A DNA stretch of 64,000 nucleotides, from positions 558,001-622,000 of the forward strand of contig NZ_OY762229.1 of the NCBI RefSeq assembly GCF_963665355.1, given 5' to 3'. Made by a program: the position numbers and the translations under genes. The DNA comes from an uncultured Desulfobacter sp. Lineage in GTDB: Bacteria; Desulfobacterota; Desulfobacteria; Desulfobacterales; Desulfobacteraceae. This document shows, in pieces, positions 9,139 through 18,017 of the stretch; the stretch's first letter is position 1; every line of letters starts with the position of its first letter. The notes below the pieces were generated by a model that saw only the letters and a list, made by a program, of their open reading frames with translations, searched no databases and was not told the origin of the DNA.

Positions 9139-9471
9139 ATCAAAGGCTCCTGTGTGGCCGTTTCATCCGGCTTAATTTTTTATAATCACAAGGATATCAA
9201 GATATATGCCAACGAAAGGAAGGATGTCGAAACAGCAGTTAATGAGTTGAAATAATACGATAATACAAAGAACATGACAGATGGACAAAAAGGCTGTCAC
9301 CTGTCACATTCTTTTACAGTATGTAAAAATATGATTTTTAGATGTAAATGATTATTTCAGTTGAAGCAGGAGAGATCAAAGGTTTTAAATTCTCCCGGTC
9401 GGCAGATAGATAGGAATCACTAGGGGAACAACCAGCCGGGAAAAACTTGCAGACTACATTATAAAAGATTT
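9139..9471. other. Intergenic region ahead of the signalling operon
   Basis: These 333 bp lie between the sirtuin stop and the Cache kinase start. They hold the conserved block at 9246-9389 and about 107 bp of leader next to the kinase gene. I checked the leader for a GG-N10-GC sigma-54 signature on the minus strand and found none at a usable distance. A TATTAT hexamer in GTATTATTTCAA (9247-9258, minus) could be a -10 element but has only a weak -35 partner. No ORF here looks real. Confidence 0.6.
9246..9389 (-). promoter_or_regulatory. Conserved upstream block, copy 2 (operator-like palindrome)
   Basis: The block matches 1-143: TTGAAATAATAC 9247-9258, CCTGTCAC 9300-9307 directly preceded by another CTGTCAC, palindrome TTTTAC-N5-GTAAAA 9312-9328, GATTTT shortly after, and GTTTTAAA 9382-9389. 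The spacing from CCTGTCAC to the palindrome is 5 bp in both copies, and from the palindrome to GTTTTAAA 55 or 56 bp. Its position upstream of the operon suggests control by a regulator, possibly the operon's own sigma-54 activator; that link is inference. Confidence 0.6.
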
Positions 9472-10290
9472 TTATGTGTCCCAAATGGATAACAGTTGGG
9501 GTAAAAATTCACCACCAGACCCGTCAAAGACAATCCCCCGGTCGTGCCGGGCAGCAAACTGCCTGAAAGGATTATCGCTCGGATTAATGTCCACGATGAC
9601 CGCTTCAGGATTTCGGGCAACCATCATGCCGATCTGCATGGGAAGGTTGGTGGCCCCGGCCGTACCCACCACCAGGAGCAGATCAGTGGACGTGGCCCAT
9701 CCCATGGCAGATTCGGCCTTGTACCAGGTTTCGTTGTAACATTCGTCAAACCAGAGGATATGGGGCCGGAAAAGGCTGCCGCACCTGGAACAGGTCAAAA
9801 GATCTTTTTCCTCCTCGGTGACCGGATCATCTTTTTCTTTGTCTGTTATGCCCTTGGGGAAATCAAAAAGGGCTGGGGTGCACTCCCCTGAACACCTTAA
9901 ATAATTGATGTTACCGTGAATCTGAAAGGTTCGTTCAGAGCTGTTGCCGGCACGCAAATGAAGACCATCCACATTCTGGGTGATAAGACAAAACCTGTCT
10001 TTGAAAATCTCTTCCATCCGGACAATGGCTCTATGGCCAGAATTGGGTTCTGCATTTCTACACACGGTTTGCCGGTAAAGATACCAGGCCCATACTTCCC
10101 AGGGGTTTTGGGTAAACATGCTGTGGGTGGCCATCTGTTCAGGCCGATACTCTCTTGATCCCACAGTCCAATATCCTTCAGGTCCGCGAAATGTCGGGAT
10201 TCCGCTTTCCGCTGAAATACCGGCTCCTGTTAAAACAGTGATTCGTTTGTTGTTATGCTTAAACGGCTCAAGCAGTCTGGCTGTATCCAT
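9472..10290 (-). CDS. Sir2-family NAD-dependent protein deacylase
   Basis: This 272-residue sirtuin removes acyl groups from lysines using NAD. Visible are the NAD-binding GAGISAESGIPTFRG (from ~22), TQNVDGLH (~104), catalytic His125 in QIHGN, and a zinc site of four cysteines (C133-x3-C137 and C167-x2-C170). The late NAD motif reads VVGTAGATNLP, where most sirtuins have GTS followed by V and P. SD AAGGAGG supports the start. It stands alone between the ribosomal terminator and the signalling operon, so its substrates cannot be guessed from context. Confidence 0.93.
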   Translation of the reverse strand: MDTARLLEPFKHNNKRITVLTGAGISAESGIPTFRGPEGYWTVGSREYRPEQMATHSMFTQNPWEVWAWYLYRQTVCRNAEPNSGHRAIVRMEEIFKDRFCLITQNVDGLHLRAGNSSERTFQIHGNINYLRCSGECTPALFDFPKGITDKEKDDPVTEEEKDLLTCSRCGSLFRPHILWFDECYNETWYKAESAMGWATSTDLLLVVGTAGATNLPMQIGMMVARNPEAVIVDINPSDNPFRQFAARHDRGIVFDGSGGEFLPQLLSIWDT

Positions 10291-10518
10291 TTTCCGGCCT
10301 CCTTGTTTGTTTAGCTGCAGTTGAATAACCCATTAAAAATATGAGAATACCATTAAACGAACACGATAGGAACCTCCTTTTAGCATGGGTGATTTTTTAA
10401 GAGCCAAACATGGGTTTTGGTAGACCCGACCCCGAACAAAAATCTTAAATGCATAGTTGTTCGCTTGATTGTATGGGCAAAATAGTGCCCCTCTTCAAGC
10501 CGTCCTATCACTAAATAA
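10291..10518. other. Intergenic region, nothing firm
   Basis: Together with the terminator to its right this makes a 330-bp gap between the sirtuin and rplQ. It should hold the sirtuin promoter on the minus strand, but I cannot name convincing -35/-10 elements. An SD-like AAGGAGG on the minus strand near 10376 is followed by GTG and then a stop after three codons, so no gene is called. Confidence 0.5.
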
Positions 10519-10561
10519 AAAAAGCTTTGACAGAAATCGAATGATACTGTCAAAGCTTTTT
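10519..10561 (-). terminator. Intrinsic terminator after the alpha operon
   Basis: A 15-bp perfect stem (AAAAAGCTTTGACAG at 10519-10533 with its complement at 10547-10561) encloses a 13-base loop. A T-run follows on the minus strand. It lies about 60 bp after the rplQ stop and closes the ribosomal supercluster. The A-run on the other side could let it work for the plus strand too. Confidence 0.9.
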
Positions 10562-10620
10562 AAAAACTGACGATTATTAAGAATGAGCATGGTTAAGCCA
10601 TACCCACTCTTGAATTTTAA

Positions 10621-10977
10621 TTAATCGGTGATCAGTTCAATCTGAACCATGGGAGCAACATCCCCTTTTCTTGGTCCTAGTTTGGTAATTCTGGTGTATC
10701 CACCATGTCTTGAGTTAAACTTCTCTGCAACCTCTTCAAAAAGGGCATGCACAACATCTTTTTCACGGATTACCGCCAAGGCCTGACGTCTGGCATGAAG
10801 ATCCCCCCGTTTGGCCAGGGTAATCATTTTATCGGCAATTTTTCGAAGGCCTTTGGCTTTAGCCTCTGTGGTTTTGATGCTGCTGTGTTTGAACAGAGAA
10901 GTTACCATGTTCCTAAACATCGCCTTTCTATGGGCGCTGGTTCTGTTCAGCTTTAATACGGATTTTCTATGCTTCAT
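10621..10977 (-). CDS. rplQ: 50S ribosomal protein L17
   Basis: L17 (118 residues) binds 23S rRNA near the exit tunnel. The N-terminal signature [16 protein letters not shown] and the C-terminal [17 protein letters not shown] are typical, and the length is that of the short bacterial form. It is the last gene of the alpha operon, 5 bp after rpoA, and is followed by the terminator at 10519-10561. Confidence 0.98.
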   Translation of the reverse strand: MKHRKSVLKLNRTSAHRKAMFRNMVTSLFKHSSIKTTEAKAKGLRKIADKMITLAKRGDLHARRQALAVIREKDVVHALFEEVAEKFNSRHGGYTRITKLGPRKGDVAPMVQIELITD

Positions 10978-10982
10978 GGTAT

Positions 10983-12005
10983 TTATTCTCCTTCCTGAGT
11001 ATTCACATCTTCCGGCGGCTCGATTCCTTCAAGGTCCATCCCTAAAGACAAGTCCATTGAATGAAGCACTTCTTTGATTTCGTTGAGTGATTTTCGACCG
11101 AAATTTTTTGTCTTGAGCATCTCGCTGTCAGTTTTCTGGACAAGCTGGTAAATAGTATGGATTCTGGCATTTTTAAGGCAGTTTGAACTGCGGACCGAAA
11201 GTTCGAGCTCATCTACGGAACGATAGATATTCTCATTGAATCCTTTTTCGCCTTCATCGGCTTTATATTCCGATTCATCGGGTTCAAGTTCTTCATCAAA
11301 ATTGATGAATGGATTCATCTGTTCCTTAAGGATTTTTGCTCCGTAGGCGACGGCATCATCAGGTGTGACACTGCCGTCTGTCCAGACTTCAAATGTCAGT
11401 TTGTCATAGTCGGTCTTTTGACCAATACGTGATGTGCCCACCACGTATTTTACACGTTTAATGGGAGAAAACGCTGAATCAATGGGGATGGTTCCGATGG
11501 GTGCATCGTCATCCTTGTTCGCTGATGACAGGGCGTACCCCTTGCCGGTTTTTACGACCATGACAATATTGAGTTTCCCATTTTTATTTACCGTGGCAAT
11601 ATGCTGTGCCGGGTTAAGAATTTTAACCCGGCCGTCCGGACTGACGATGTCTGCCCCGGTAACTTCGGCCTCGCCGGTGACATTAAGGGTCAGTATTTTT
11701 TCCTCTGGATCGTCGACTTTGAGCTTTAATTCTTTTAAATTAAGAATGATCTCGGACACATCCTCTCTGATGTCCGAAATAACGCTGTACTCGTGAAGTG
11801 CATCATCGAATTTCACGGAGACTATAGCTGCACCATAAATTGATGACAAAATAATTCGCCGAAGTGAATTACCAATGGTGATCCCGTATCCTCTTTCGAG
11901 GGGTTCACACACAAACTTGCCATAGGTGGAAGTTGTGGTAACATCAAGCTTTTCCGGCTTGATCATCTCTCGCCAGTTAACATATGCAAGATTTTCAGAT
12001 GACAT
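10983..12005 (-). CDS. rpoA: RNA polymerase alpha subunit
   Basis: The 340-residue protein has an N-terminal dimerisation domain ([20 protein letters not shown]) and a C-terminal domain that contacts UP elements and activators ([16 protein letters not shown] and [15 protein letters not shown]). An acidic linker ([19 protein letters not shown]) joins them. Length is slightly above the usual ~330. It lies between rpsD and rplQ as in the classical alpha operon, so its supply follows ribosome synthesis. Confidence 0.99.
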   Translation of the reverse strand: MSSENLAYVNWREMIKPEKLDVTTTSTYGKFVCEPLERGYGITIGNSLRRIILSSIYGAAIVSVKFDDALHEYSVISDIREDVSEIILNLKELKLKVDDPEEKILTLNVTGEAEVTGADIVSPDGRVKILNPAQHIATVNKNGKLNIVMVVKTGKGYALSSANKDDDAPIGTIPIDSAFSPIKRVKYVVGTSRIGQKTDYDKLTFEVWTDGSVTPDDAVAYGAKILKEQMNPFINFDEELEPDESEYKADEGEKGFNENIYRSVDELELSVRSSNCLKNARIHTIYQLVQKTDSEMLKTKNFGRKSLNEIKEVLHSMDLSLGMDLEGIEPPEDVNTQEGE

Positions 12006-12052
12006 TTAAATCTCCTGAATAGATAATTTGGTAAATCATGTATATGATAAAC

Positions 12053-12679
12053 CTATTTTGAATAGAGCTCGACGATCAACTGTTCCTGAATCGGCAGTGA
12101 AATATCTTCCCGTGCAGGAAGGCCTTTTATTTCACCCTTAAAACTGTCTTTGTTAATTTCAAGCCACTGTGGAATACCGCGTCTAACAATCGCGTCCAGA
12201 GAGTCTGTAATGGCTTGAATCGTTCTGCTTTTTTCACAAAGTTCGATAACATCCCCTTTTTTTACCTGATAAGACGGGATATTAACCTTTTTGCCGTTTA
12301 CAGTAAAATGATTGTGACGAACAAAATGACGACCCTGGTTTCTGGAATTTACGAATCCAAGTCTAAATACGGTATTATCTAACCGGGTTTCAAGTAATGT
12401 CAACAAATTTATACCGGTGATGCCTTTTTGACGGTCAGCTCTCTTGAATGCATTTCTAAATTGTTTTTCAGATACGCCATAAATCCTTTTTACTTTTTGT
12501 TTTTCACGAAGCTGCATGCCGTAATCTGATTGTTTTGCTCTTTTCTGACCATGCTCACCAGGAGGAAACCCTCTTCTGTCAAAGCTGCATTTATCTGAAA
12601 AACAACGGTCCCCTTTTAAAAAAAGCTTTATATTTTCACGTCTGCATTGCCTGCAGACAGATCCTCTATATCTGGCCAA
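12053..12679 (-). CDS. rpsD: 30S ribosomal protein S4
   Basis: S4 (208 residues) starts 30S assembly on 16S rRNA and in many bacteria represses its own operon. The zinc-type N terminus is present, with cysteines in CRQC and in GDRCFSDKC. The S4 RNA-binding domain follows (ETRLDNTVFRLGF, SRNQGRHFVRHNHFTVNG). Unlike its neighbours it is preceded by a 212-bp gap, with a small hairpin next to the strong AAAGGAGG ribosome binding site. Confidence 0.98.
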   Translation of the reverse strand: MARYRGSVCRQCRRENIKLFLKGDRCFSDKCSFDRRGFPPGEHGQKRAKQSDYGMQLREKQKVKRIYGVSEKQFRNAFKRADRQKGITGINLLTLLETRLDNTVFRLGFVNSRNQGRHFVRHNHFTVNGKKVNIPSYQVKKGDVIELCEKSRTIQAITDSLDAIVRRGIPQWLEINKDSFKGEIKGLPAREDISLPIQEQLIVELYSK

Positions 12680-12891
12680 GTTTCCTCCTTTATCACTTTA
12701 GATAAAGTTTACACGTTAAAAAAATTCTCGGATTAATTTCTTTTCCGAAATAATTGAAATAGTTTCATGTTTGAATAAAAATTTACACAAATTCAAGACT
12801 CCCCCAATTTTGCCTGCAACATCCGTTAAGCTGTAAGAGATACAAATTTTTTGGGATGATCCGAATTGAATCAATGTTCGTTCAAACAATT
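12680..12891 (-). promoter_or_regulatory. Long rpsD leader with hairpin at the ribosome binding site
   Basis: This is an unusually long gap inside the alpha operon, between rpsK and rpsD. CTTTATC (12688-12694) pairs with GATAAAG (12701-12707); one arm touches the AAAGGAGG of rpsD. Since S4 commonly autoregulates, a translational control site is plausible but inferred. A 68-codon ORF running through the gap is not convincing. Confidence 0.4.
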
Positions 12892-13287
12892 TTATACACG
12901 TCTTCTTTTGGGTGGGCGGCAACCGTTATGCGGTACCGGCGTCACATCCTTGATCATGGAAATATTAAATCCCAGTGCATGAAGTGCCCGAAGTGCAGAT
13001 TCTCTTCCTGGTCCAGGGCCTTTAACGAAGACTCCGACATTTTTCAGACCATGTTCCATTGCCTTGGCTCCGGCATCTTCTGCAACCAGTTTGGCTGCGA
13101 AAGGAGTTGATTTTCTGGATCCTTTGAACCCCTGCATTCCGGCGGATGACCAGGAAATTGTATTGCCGTTTTCATCTGCAATGGTCACAATGGTATTGTT
13201 AAAGGTAGACTGAATGTGCACAATGCCGGTTGATATATTTTTTTTAACCCGCTTTTTGGCAACGACCTTTTTAGATTTTTTCGCCAT
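12892..13287 (-). CDS. rpsK: 30S ribosomal protein S11
   Basis: S11 (131 residues) sits on the 30S platform near the mRNA exit site. Family motifs are [35 protein letters not shown] and the C-terminal [13 protein letters not shown]. The lysine-rich N terminus ([15 protein letters not shown]) is common in this lineage. It lies 26 bp after rpsM and before the unusual gap leading to rpsD. Confidence 0.98.
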   Translation of the reverse strand: MAKKSKKVVAKKRVKKNISTGIVHIQSTFNNTIVTIADENGNTISWSSAGMQGFKGSRKSTPFAAKLVAEDAGAKAMEHGLKNVGVFVKGPGPGRESALRALHALGFNISMIKDVTPVPHNGCRPPKRRRV

Positions 13288-13313
13288 AATTGTTATCCCT
13301 TATTATTTAAGTC

Positions 13314-13682
13314 CTACTTCTTCTTCTTCACTGCCGCGCGTTTAGGACCTTTTCTGGTTCTGGCGTTGGTACTGGTCCGTTGCCCGTGGCAGGGCAGGCC
13401 TTTACGATGACGCAACCCTCTGTAACATCCAAGATCCATCAACCGTTTTATGTTCATGGATACTTCAGAACGCAGCTCACCTTCCACCTTGAACTCGGAA
13501 TCAATGACCTTTCTGATTTCATTGACCTGTTCTTCGGTGAGATCGTTGGCTTTGATTGTAGGCTCAATGCCTGTTTTTTCAAGTATATGCAAAGACCTGC
13601 TACGCCCAATACCATAGATATAGGTTAAAGCGATCCACGCATGCTTATCTCTTGGTAAGTCAACTCCAGCTATACGTGCCAA
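13314..13682 (-). CDS. rpsM: 30S ribosomal protein S13
   Basis: S13 (122 residues) is a 30S head protein that contacts the P-site tRNA and the 50S subunit. It begins [14 protein letters not shown], contains the helix-two-turn-helix region [11 protein letters not shown] and the [16 protein letters not shown] motif, and ends in a basic tail that reaches tRNA. It follows rpmJ by 14 bp, the usual order at the front of the alpha operon. Confidence 0.98.
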   Translation of the reverse strand: MARIAGVDLPRDKHAWIALTYIYGIGRSRSLHILEKTGIEPTIKANDLTEEQVNEIRKVIDSEFKVEGELRSEVSMNIKRLMDLGCYRGLRHRKGLPCHGQRTSTNARTRKGPKRAAVKKKK

Positions 13683-13696
13683 ATTTTTCTATCCTC

Positions 13697-13810
13697 CTAT
13701 CCCTGACGCTGTTTATGGCGCTTGTTTACACAAATAACTCTGATGACACCGCGCCTTTTAATGACTTTGCAGTCCCTACAGATTTTTTTTACTGATGCTC
13801 TGACTTTCAT
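13697..13810 (-). CDS. rpmJ: 50S ribosomal protein L36
   Basis: This short gene encodes 37 residues beginning [20 protein letters not shown] and ending KRHKQRQG. It is the zinc-binding form of L36: Cys11 and Cys14 (CRDC), Cys27 (VICVN) and His32. L36 helps fold 23S rRNA late in assembly. It sits between infA and rpsM, its classical place. Confidence 0.97.
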   Translation of the reverse strand: MKVRASVKKICRDCKVIKRRGVIRVICVNKRHKQRQG

Positions 13811-13872
13811 CTAACTGCTCCTCATCTGATTATTTCAGTATGCACTAATTCTTTTTTATTCACCTGCCGGAT

Positions 13873-14091
13873 TTATTTATACCGGTAGGTAATTCTGCCT
13901 CGGCTTAAGTCATAGGGTGAAATCTCAACGGTCACCCTGTCACCGGGAAGTATCTTGATAAAATGCATCCTCATTTTCCCGGAAATATGTGCCAGCAGAA
14001 CATGTTTATTTTCCAACTCAACCTTGAACATGGCATTGGGAAGCGTTTCAAGGACTTTACCATCTACTTTGATGGGCTCTTCTTTTGCCAT
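13873..14091 (-). CDS. infA: Translation initiation factor IF-1
   Basis: IF-1 (72 residues) is a single OB-fold that covers the A site during initiation. The start [19 protein letters not shown] and the segment [19 protein letters not shown] are diagnostic. It lies 30 bp after secY, with no map or adk gene between, and 62 bp before rpmJ. Confidence 0.98.
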   Translation of the reverse strand: MAKEEPIKVDGKVLETLPNAMFKVELENKHVLLAHISGKMRMHFIKILPGDRVTVEISPYDLSRGRITYRYK

Positions 14092-14121
14092 AATTAAATT
14101 TTTCTCCTTTGTGGTGCCGTA

Positions 14122-15441
14122 TCAGGACCGGCTTTTAATCCGCTTACTCCCGGAGCGTCCCAGGAAACCATCATAATTGCTGGTAATCAAATGGGACTCT
14201 ATCTGGGAAATGGTATCAATAGCAACACCAACAACAATCAGCAGAGCTGTCCCGCCGAAATAAAAAGGTACATTAAACTTATTCATCAAAATGGTGGGTA
14301 ACACGCAAACTGCCGAGACATAAACCGCACCGCCCACAGTAATTCTTGTGAGCACTCTGTCAATATACTCAGCTGTTCTTTTTCCCGGACGAATGCCAGG
14401 GATATACCCACCGTTCTTTTTCATATTTTCGGCTACATCTTCAGGGTTGAACTGAACTGCGGTATAAAAAAAACAGAAGAAAATGATAAAACCAACATAT
14501 AACAGGTAATACCAGATTGTTCCTGGGCTGAACATGCCTGCCACTGTCTGCATGACCGGTAGATTGATGAACTGGGCCAGCGTAGTAGGAAACATGATGA
14601 TGGAAGATGCGAAAATAGGTGGAATAACGCCTGATGTATTTATTTTGAGCGGTAGATGCGATGTCTGTCCGCCATACATCTTTCTACCGACCACTCGTTT
14701 GGCATAGTGGACCGGTATTCTGCGTTGGGCAAGTTCCATGAAGATAATAGCAGCAACCACGCCAACCATCAGAACAACCAAAATAATGGTTGAAAACAGT
14801 CCCATCTCACCTGTGCTCAAAAGCCGTCCCATCTTAATACCAGCTGACGGCATGTTGGCAACAATACCGGCAAAAATGATCAAAGAGATGCCATTGCCGA
14901 TCCCCCTCTCGGTAATCTGTTCACCAAGCCACATAATAAATGCGGTCCCAGCCGTCAGGGTGATGATTGTGATCAGTCTGAATCCCCACCCTGTGTATGG
15001 TACAATGGGGATTCCGGCAGGCGATGTCATGGATTCAAGGCCAACAGCAATACCAAAACCCTGTATAGCGCTTAAAATTACAGTACCATAACGGGTTAAC
15101 TGCGTTTTCTTTTTACGGCCGGCGTCCCCCTCTTTCTTAAGCTGTTCAAGATAGGGAATAACCACAGTCATAAGTTCCAGAATAATGGATGCACTGATAT
15201 AAGGCATAATACCCAGGGCAAAAATAGAAAGCCGCTGCAGTGCACCACCCGAGAACATATTGAACATGGAGAATAAAGTACCCGACGCCGATGCAAAAAA
15301 AGATTCCAGTGCCGCCCCGTCAATACCGGGAGTTGGAACATGCACCCCAACCCGGTAAACGAAAAGTAAGGCTAACGTTATCAAAAGCTTCCGCTTCAGT
15401 TCCGGCAATTTGAGCATATTCTGGTAGCTGTTCTGGATCAT
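14122..15441 (-). CDS. secY: Preprotein translocase subunit SecY
   Basis: SecY (439 residues) forms the protein-conducting channel of the inner membrane with SecE and SecG. Ten hydrophobic segments can be followed, including the lateral-gate stretch LFSMFNMFSGGALQRLSIFA and the cytoplasmic loop AKRVVGRKMYGGQTSHLPLK that receives SecA and the ribosome. It lies 26 bp after rplO, as in most bacterial spc operons. Confidence 0.98.
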   Translation of the reverse strand: MIQNSYQNMLKLPELKRKLLITLALLFVYRVGVHVPTPGIDGAALESFFASASGTLFSMFNMFSGGALQRLSIFALGIMPYISASIILELMTVVIPYLEQLKKEGDAGRKKKTQLTRYGTVILSAIQGFGIAVGLESMTSPAGIPIVPYTGWGFRLITIITLTAGTAFIMWLGEQITERGIGNGISLIIFAGIVANMPSAGIKMGRLLSTGEMGLFSTIILVVLMVGVVAAIIFMELAQRRIPVHYAKRVVGRKMYGGQTSHLPLKINTSGVIPPIFASSIIMFPTTLAQFINLPVMQTVAGMFSPGTIWYYLLYVGFIIFFCFFYTAVQFNPEDVAENMKKNGGYIPGIRPGKRTAEYIDRVLTRITVGGAVYVSAVCVLPTILMNKFNVPFYFGGTALLIVVGVAIDTISQIESHLITSNYDGFLGRSGSKRIKSRS

Positions 15442-15467
15442 CTGGACTTTTCCTTATACCTGGACAC

Positions 15468-15905
15468 TTATTCTATGGTGCCACCGGCAGTTTCTATTTT
15501 TTCCTTGGCTTTCTGGGAAACCAGGATTTTTCTCAGGACTATTTTTTTGGAGATTTCACCATCTCCAAGGATTTTGATACCGTCCACAGAACCTTTCACA
15601 AGACCGGCTTCACGAAGAACGGCTTCTGTAATTTCAGCCCCATCTTCAAATCGCTCAAGATCCTTAATATTAAGCACGGCGTTATAGGTTTTAAACATAT
15701 AATTTTTAAAACCGCGTTTGGGGAGCCGCCTGTAGATCGGCATTTGACCGCCTTCAAACCCGGGCCGGACAGAACCACCGGAACGTGCCTTAAGTCCTTT
15801 ATGACCTTTGGTTGAAGTTTTGCCCATACCAGAACCGGGTCCCCGCCCAATTCTTTTTCTATTTTTTCTGCTGCCGGGAGCAGGAGCCAGATCGTGTAAC
15901 TGCAT
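15468..15905 (-). CDS. rplO: 50S ribosomal protein L15
   Basis: L15 (145 residues) assists late 50S assembly. The glycine-rich basic N terminus (KNRKRIGRGPGSGMGKTSTK) reaches into the rRNA core, followed by FEGGQMPIYRRLPKRGF. It starts one base after the rpmD stop, so the two are probably translated together. Confidence 0.98.
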   Translation of the reverse strand: MQLHDLAPAPGSRKNRKRIGRGPGSGMGKTSTKGHKGLKARSGGSVRPGFEGGQMPIYRRLPKRGFKNYMFKTYNAVLNIKDLERFEDGAEITEAVLREAGLVKGSVDGIKILGDGEISKKIVLRKILVSQKAKEKIETAGGTIE

Positions 15906-15906
15906 C

Positions 15907-16089
15907 CTAAACCTCCTCTACTTTCACCAGGTGTGAAACTTTTTTCACCTGCCCCATAATAACAGGTGTATTATCGTGCTCCACAGTGTAGTGCATCCGC
16001 TTGATGCCCAGGGAGCGAATAATCCGTCCATGCTTTGCTGGACGGCCGATGGTACTTCTTATCTGAGTAATTCTGATTCTATCAGCCAT
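15907..16089 (-). CDS. rpmD: 50S ribosomal protein L30
   Basis: L30 (60 residues) is a small 50S protein with the signature ITQIRSTIGRPAKHGRIIRS followed by LGIKRMHYTVEHDNTP. The size is normal for bacteria. It lies between rpsE (11 bp) and rplO (1 bp), its standard position. Confidence 0.97.
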   Translation of the reverse strand: MADRIRITQIRSTIGRPAKHGRIIRSLGIKRMHYTVEHDNTPVIMGQVKKVSHLVKVEEV

Positions 16090-16100
16090 TGTCCGTCTCT

Positions 16101-16601
16101 TTATATTTCTTCAGGTTTAAGTCCGCGTCTTTTGGCAACTTCCTCCTTGGTACACAAGGACTGGAGGCCGGCCATTGTGGCTCTTACAATATTTTGAGTG
16201 TTGTGGGAACCAATACACTTGGTCAAAATATCTGTTACGCCAGCTGCTTCAAGGACCGCACGGATTCCGCCGCCGGCAATCAACCCTGTACCTGGGGACG
16301 CCGGTTTGAGCAGAACCCTGCCTGACCCAGCGTGGCCCAAAACTTCAAAGGGAACAGTGCCATTCAGGATGGCGACCTTTTTCATATTCCGTTTGGCTTT
16401 ATCCATTCCCTTTCTAATGGCTTCTGGAACTTCCTGGGCTTTACCCAGTCCGTAGCCCACGCTGCCTTCGCCATCCCCTACTACAACCAAGGCCGTAAAG
16501 GTAAAATTCCGGCCACCTTTAACGACCTTCGCAACACGGTTAATTCTGACGACTTTATCGATCAGACCCGTTTCTTCCACCTGCTGTTGTTGTCTTGCCA
16601 A
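16101..16601 (-). CDS. rpsE: 30S ribosomal protein S5
   Basis: S5 (166 residues) lines the mRNA entry channel and influences decoding accuracy. The N-terminal double-stranded-RNA-binding domain is clear ([38 protein letters not shown]), followed by the C-terminal domain ([20 protein letters not shown]). It lies 16 bp after rplR. Confidence 0.98.
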   Translation of the reverse strand: MARQQQQVEETGLIDKVVRINRVAKVVKGGRNFTFTALVVVGDGEGSVGYGLGKAQEVPEAIRKGMDKAKRNMKKVAILNGTVPFEVLGHAGSGRVLLKPASPGTGLIAGGGIRAVLEAAGVTDILTKCIGSHNTQNIVRATMAGLQSLCTKEEVAKRRGLKPEEI

Positions 16602-16617
16602 GGGTGTTCCTCCTTAA

Positions 16618-16986
16618 TTAGAATTCAAGACCGGCTTCCCGGGCCCCGTCAGAAAGTGCTTTTACTCGTCCATGAAAAAGGAAACCATTTCGGTCAAAAA
16701 CGACTTTTCTGATTCCTTTATCCATTGCCCTTTTGCCAATAAGGTTGCCCACCGCTTTTGCAACATCCAGCTTTTTTCCCTCAACAGGGGCGTCTTTATA
16801 TTCTTTGTCAAGGGTTGACGCTGCAACCAATGTCGTGCCTTTGGTGTCGTCAATAACCTGCGCATAAATATGTTTGGCTGTTCTAAAAACGCTCAATCGA
16901 GGACGTTCCTGATTACCAAATATATTTTTCCTAATCCGTTTTTTTCTTTTAAGCCGAGCAACCAGCCTTGGTGATGTATTTGCCAT
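16618..16986 (-). CDS. rplR: 50S ribosomal protein L18
   Basis: L18 (122 residues) carries 5S rRNA into the 50S subunit together with L5. Typical stretches are [20 protein letters not shown] and the C-terminal [21 protein letters not shown] basic N terminus ([15 protein letters not shown]) binds RNA. It lies between rplF and rpsE. Confidence 0.98.
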   Translation of the reverse strand: MANTSPRLVARLKRKKRIRKNIFGNQERPRLSVFRTAKHIYAQVIDDTKGTTLVAASTLDKEYKDAPVEGKKLDVAKAVGNLIGKRAMDKGIRKVVFDRNGFLFHGRVKALSDGAREAGLEF

Positions 16987-17005
16987 AATCTATATTCCCC
17001 ACCTA

Positions 17006-17548
17006 TTAATCTTTACCAGCAGTTTTACCTGCTTTTCTGATAATTCTTTCGTCAGCATACATAATGCCTTTACCTTTGTAAGGCTCGGGAGGTCTAATAG
17101 CTCTGATATTTGCTGCTGCCTGGCCCAAAAGCTCTTTATCAATACCGGCAAGGGTAACTTCGACGTTTTTGTCAACCGCTGCTGTCACACCGTCTGGAAG
17201 GGCAAAATCCACAGGGTTTGAGTAACCCACAGACAGTATCAGATTGTTTCCTTTGGTTTCAGCACGGTACCCAATACCGGATAGTACCAATTTTTTCTCA
17301 TAACCTTGTGTGACGCCGTGCACCATATTAAAAATAAGAGACCTATAAAGTCCCTGCAGGGCCACTTTCTTTTTATCAGAGGTGTCGGTGGTAACATTCA
17401 ACACCTGGTTTGAAACTTCAATATTCACTGCCGGATGCAGTTTACGGTCAAGACTGCCTTTAGGCCCTTTGACATTGATGGTATCTCCATCAAGGGTGAT
17501 TTGAACCTTATCGGGAAGCTGAACCGGCTTTTTTCCTATTCTGGACAT
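17006..17548 (-). CDS. rplF: 50S ribosomal protein L6
   Basis: L6 (180 residues) sits near the factor-binding stalk base. Two tandem repeats of the L6 fold are visible; the start is MSRIGKKPVQLPDKV and the C-terminal signature is IRAIRPPEPYKGKGIMYADE. It follows rpsH by 15 bp. The neighbouring 61-codon overlapping frame at 16990 is a shadow. Confidence 0.98.
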   Translation of the reverse strand: MSRIGKKPVQLPDKVQITLDGDTINVKGPKGSLDRKLHPAVNIEVSNQVLNVTTDTSDKKKVALQGLYRSLIFNMVHGVTQGYEKKLVLSGIGYRAETKGNNLILSVGYSNPVDFALPDGVTAAVDKNVEVTLAGIDKELLGQAAANIRAIRPPEPYKGKGIMYADERIIRKAGKTAGKD

Positions 17549-17563
17549 ATTATAGCTCCTGTC

Positions 17564-17962
17564 TTACCAAACGTTACAAAGAATTTCACCGCCGACCTTC
17601 GCTTCTTTTGCCTGCTTGTCGGTCATCAACCCCTTAGAAGTAGAAATGATGGAAATACCTAAGCCATTTAATACCGGCTTGAGATTTTTTGATTTAGCAT
17701 ACACTCTGCACGAGGGTTTGCTAACACGCTGTATACCAAAAATAGTTGGTTCGCCTTCTGAAACATATTTCAAGGCCACCCTGATAACACCCTGAGTCTG
17801 GTCTTCTAGATATTTGTAATCTTTGATATACCCTTGTTCCTTCAGCACCCGCACCATTTCGAGTTTGATCTTTGATCCGGGGATATCCACCTTGGCCAGA
17901 CCGGCTTTACCACCATTTCTGATTATGGTCAGCATGTCTGCAATGGGATCACTAGTTGCCAT
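17564..17962 (-). CDS. rpsH: 30S ribosomal protein S8
   Basis: S8 (132 residues) binds the central domain of 16S rRNA, and in enterobacteria it represses the spc operon. The start MATSDPIADMLTIIRNGGKA and the C-terminal signature SKGLMTDKQAKEAKVGGEIL are typical. It lies 55 bp after rpsN, a slightly wider gap than its neighbours. Confidence 0.98.
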   Translation of the reverse strand: MATSDPIADMLTIIRNGGKAGLAKVDIPGSKIKLEMVRVLKEQGYIKDYKYLEDQTQGVIRVALKYVSEGEPTIFGIQRVSKPSCRVYAKSKNLKPVLNGLGISIISTSKGLMTDKQAKEAKVGGEILCNVW

Positions 17963-18017
17963 TATAAATTCTCCTTAAATAAGCTGATATTTAAATAATC
18001 GTTAGAATCTGGATTGA

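Noticed and set aside
9139-9170. GG-N10-GC match (minus strand) as a sigma-54 promoter for the Cache kinase
   Set aside because: It overlaps the ribosome binding site and lacks TGGCAC and TTGC character.
12716-12922. 68-codon minus-strand ORF between rpsK and rpsD
   Set aside because: It overlaps the end of rpsK, has poor composition and no ribosome binding site; the gap is better seen as a leader.
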